Shown here: positions 44,210 through 46,077 of the stretch, piece by piece
Position numbering within the stretch: position 1 is the first letter of the stretch
Layout: every line of letters starts with the position of its first letter
Assembly: GCF_014197795.1 (NCBI RefSeq)
Contig: NZ_JACIGI010000028.1
Coordinates: 1 to 46,077, forward strand
From: Roseospira goensis
GTDB taxonomy: Bacteria; Pseudomonadota; Alphaproteobacteria; Rhodospirillales; Rhodospirillaceae
Direction of reading: 5' to 3'
DNA: 46,077 nucleotides
Notes under the pieces: generated by a model
What the model saw: the letters and a program-made list of their open reading frames with translations, nothing else
The model's database searches: none
Told to the model about the DNA's origin: nothing
Program-made: the position numbers and the translations under genes

Positions 44210-45466
44210 CTACGGGCCTCCCCGTCCCACCACGGCCGGGCTCGCCGCCAGCGCTTCCGAAACCGGCTGATCCGCGACCGGGGTCGTCAGGTCGGCGGCG
44301 GCCATGTCGCCGTCCGGCTCGCCGGCGACCCGGCGACACAGGATGTCCAGGCCATCCAGCCAGCCGTCGGGCAGCACGGCCGACGGCGGGCGCCGCCAGG
44401 CCAGGCCGCGCAGCGCGCGCGCCATGGTCTCCGGGCCGCGGTCGTCCTCCGGGACCCGCAGATCGGCCAGACCCAGGGCGGCGGCGCGTTCGGCGCGCAC
44501 GCGCTGCTCCTCGCGCGGTTCGGTGCGCGGGACCATCAGCGCCGGCTTGTCGAACGACAGCACCTCGCAGAAGGTGTTGTAGCCGCCCATGCAGACCACG
44601 GCGCGGGCGCCGGCAATCAGGTATTCGGGCGCGGCCTCAAACTCCAGCGTGACACCGCGTCCGAGGGCCTGCACGCGGGCGCCGAAGCCCTCGCGGTCCT
44701 CGGCGGCCATGAAGGGGCCAAGCAGGAACACCGGCGCCAACGGGATGGCGGGATCGGCCTCGTAGGCGGACAGCACCCAGTCGATCAGGTCGGCGCCGTC
44801 GCCGCCGCCGCCCGGCGTGATGAGCACATAGGGCTCGGCGGTCGGCGGCTCGCTCGGCCCCACCCGCTCGGACGGCGCATGGGTGCGCTGGAAGCCCGTG
44901 AACACAAGCTTCTCCCGCACCGCGGCCGGTACGTCCAGGCCCTCCAGCGGGTCGTGGAAACCGTCCGGTCCGTAGATCCAGATCTCGTCGTACAGGCTCT
45001 CCAGCGCCGGCATCACCCGCTTGCGTGCCCATTCGGCGCGCAGCCGCTCCGGACTGTCCATGACCTCGCGCAGGCCCAGGATCAGGCGGGTGCCGCGCCG
45101 TTTGAGCCGGCGCAGGGCGCGCTCGACCTCGCCGCCCAGGCCCAGCGGCTCCTTGTCGACGATGAACACGTCCGGGGCGAAGGCCATGGCGGTGTGCTGG
45201 ATGATGGAGGCCCGCAGCTCCAGCGTCTGTTCGATGTCGATCAGCAGGTTGAGGGGGGTGTAGTTGCCGTTGCGCAGCTTGACCACCCCGGGCACGCGCA
45301 CGAAATCGACGCGGGCCCGGAAGTCGAAGCTGCCGATGATCGGCGAGCCGGAGATGATGAGCGCGGTCAGGTCCTTGCGGGCGCCGACCAGGGCATGGGC
45401 GATGCGGCGGCAGCGCCGCAGGTGCCCCAGGCCGAAACTGTCGTGGCTGTAGATCAGGACCCGCAT
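44210..45466 (-). CDS. MurG-like GT-B glycosyltransferase (first gene of the glycan/ABC run)
   Basis: This 418-residue protein begins MRVLIYSHDSFGLGHLRRCRR, a well-conserved start of a MurG/GT28-like family found in alphaproteobacteria. The C-terminal half has LITPGGGGDGADLIDWVL and CMGGYNTFCEVLSFDKPALMVPR with an EEQRVRAERA sequence, the probable nucleotide-sugar site. The open frame extends upstream, but ATG 45466 is chosen because GAAGAGG lies just before it and conservation begins there. It is the first gene of the nine-gene run, and an ISAs1-type element begins about 117 bp upstream of it. It is presumably cytoplasmic; acceptor unknown. Confidence 0.87.
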   Translation of the reverse strand: MRVLIYSHDSFGLGHLRRCRRIAHALVGARKDLTALIISGSPIIGSFDFRARVDFVRVPGVVKLRNGNYTPLNLLIDIEQTLELRASIIQHTAMAFAPDVFIVDKEPLGLGGEVERALRRLKRRGTRLILGLREVMDSPERLRAEWARKRVMPALESLYDEIWIYGPDGFHDPLEGLDVPAAVREKLVFTGFQRTHAPSERVGPSEPPTAEPYVLITPGGGGDGADLIDWVLSAYEADPAIPLAPVFLLGPFMAAEDREGFGARVQALGRGVTLEFEAAPEYLIAGARAVVCMGGYNTFCEVLSFDKPALMVPRTEPREEQRVRAERAAALGLADLRVPEDDRGPETMARALRGLAWRRPPSAVLPDGWLDGLDILCRRVAGEPDGDMAAADLTTPVADQPVSEALAASPAVVGRGGP

Positions 45467-45642
45467 GGGCACCTCTTCGCGCGCCCGCTTCCCCCTCCCA
45501 CGCCGCGCGGCGCGCCGCAGGCCCAGGCACGGCACACCGTAGGCGAAAGCCGCCGGCCCATCAACCGCGGTGGGCCTCGCCGTCAGGGCAATCGGGTAAA
45601 CGTGGGGGGTGACAGCGCGGCGAAAGTCTGAATCTATCCGTG

Positions 45643-45659
45643 TCCACCTACTTGGTGGA
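45643..45659 (+). promoter_or_regulatory. Hairpin masking the transposase ribosome-binding site
   Basis: TCCACC (45643-45648) and GGTGGA (45654-45659) pair around a 5-nt loop, and the second arm is the Shine-Dalgarno GGTGGAGG of the transposase. A transcript entering from outside would fold and hide the site, a known way for insertion sequences to limit transposase made by read-through. Confidence 0.55.
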
Positions 45660-45666
45660 GGGTCCG

Positions 45667-46077
45667 ATGACGGACGTGGATGGAGCGATCACGGAGAGCG
45701 TTGTTTTTCTTGAGCATTTCCGGGATCTGCCGGATCCTCGGCAGGCGGGGAAGGTGACCTACCCGCTGAACGAAGTGCTGCTTCTGAGCCTTATGGCGGT
45801 TTTGGCTGGGGCGGAAGGGTTCACGGATATCGCTCGCTTCGGCAAAAAGAAGCTGGATTTCCTGCGGAGGTTTCTCCCGTTTCGGGACGGAACACCATCG
45901 CATGACCACCTTGGCGACATCTTCGCCACCCTCGACACTGACCGCTTCCAGCGGTGCTTTGTGGATTGGGTTGCGGCTTTGGCGGACGCGCCACCTGAGG
46001 TAATCGCCATCGACGGCAAGACCGGGCGGCGCAGCCACGCCCGGTCCAAGGGCAAGGCGGCGGTCCATATGGTCTCC
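45667..46077 (+). CDS. ISAs1-family transposase, N-terminal part, truncated by the window edge
   Basis: An open frame of 137 codons without a stop runs off the right edge. The translation has the DDE_Tnp_1-associated N-terminal domain (FLEHFRDLPDPRQAGKVTYP, LMAVLAGAEGFTDIARFGKKK, LRRFLPFRDGTPSHDHLGDIF) and then the first catalytic aspartate in VIAIDGKTGRRS (Asp116). These are hallmarks of ISAs1/H-repeat transposases. ATG 45667 follows GGTGGAGG by a few bases. Whether the gene is intact beyond the edge is unknown. Confidence 0.92.
   Translation, partial: MTDVDGAITESVVFLEHFRDLPDPRQAGKVTYPLNEVLLLSLMAVLAGAEGFTDIARFGKKKLDFLRRFLPFRDGTPSHDHLGDIFATLDTDRFQRCFVDWVAALADAPPEVIAIDGKTGRRSHARSKGKAAVHMVS

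Larger units (their letters stand above)
45584..46077 (+). mobile_element. ISAs1-family insertion sequence, left part
   Basis: The transposase reading frame at 45667 identifies the family. The probable left end is CAGGGCAATCGGGTAAA starting at 45584, since ISAs1-family ends characteristically begin CAGGG. The right end lies outside the window, so the inverted repeat and target duplication cannot be confirmed. Base composition is visibly less GC-rich than in flanking genes. Confidence 0.7.

Overview
The window is high-GC DNA from an alphaproteobacterium, most likely a member of the Rhodospirillales and possibly a purple non-sulfur type. The evidence is a DivK-type response regulator, an alphaproteobacterial L33, nif-type FixA/FixX, the periplasmic sulfur-oxidation pair SoxCD, and a sucAB-lpd TCA operon. 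No rRNA or tRNA gene is visible, so the species cannot be fixed from sequence alone.

Layout. 1-803: the 5' end of fixA (minus strand) and fixX (plus strand) diverge from a shared intergenic region that carries a good sigma-54-type promoter facing fixA. 868-4932: a DsrE-like periplasmic protein and a secreted alpha/beta hydrolase (minus strand) lie next to soxC-soxD (plus strand). Short tandem repeats occur in front of the first two genes and inside soxD. 4947-6182: a chromate-transporter family protein. 6488-16917: a TCA block, mdh-sucC-sucD-sucA-(DUF533 gene)-sucB-lpd. Strong palindromes precede sucA and a terminator separates sucB from lpd. 16935-18400: a solitary family 3 solute-binding protein gene flanked on both sides by copies of a 41-bp palindromic repeat.

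18425-26012: housekeeping genes. These are a lipoprotein S41 protease downstream of RNase R, a solitary HigA-like antitoxin-type protein, MsrB, a short-chain dehydrogenase, a LOG-family phosphoribohydrolase and inorganic pyrophosphatase. Between the last two is a perfect CRP-type palindrome. It sits at the spacing expected of a class II activator site for a candidate small RNA of about 128 nt that ends in a strong intrinsic terminator.

26537-32257: a heterotetrameric sarcosine oxidase operon (soxBDAG) with a coupled GNAT acetyltransferase. It is followed by rpmG (L33), divK and a DUF423 membrane protein.

33621-45466: a long minus-strand run of nine genes, most joined by 4-bp stop/start overlaps. 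It begins with four glycosyltransferases (two MurG-like, two GT4) and a polysaccharide-deacetylase-like protein, and continues into a complete dipeptide/oligopeptide-type ABC importer (fused double ATPase, binding protein, two permeases). This pairing is the best candidate in the window for an uncharacterised system. The left end of an ISAs1-family insertion sequence begins about 120 bp upstream of its first gene and runs off the window edge.

The two sets of 'sox' genes are unrelated: soxCD here is sulfur oxidation and soxBDAG is sarcosine oxidation.
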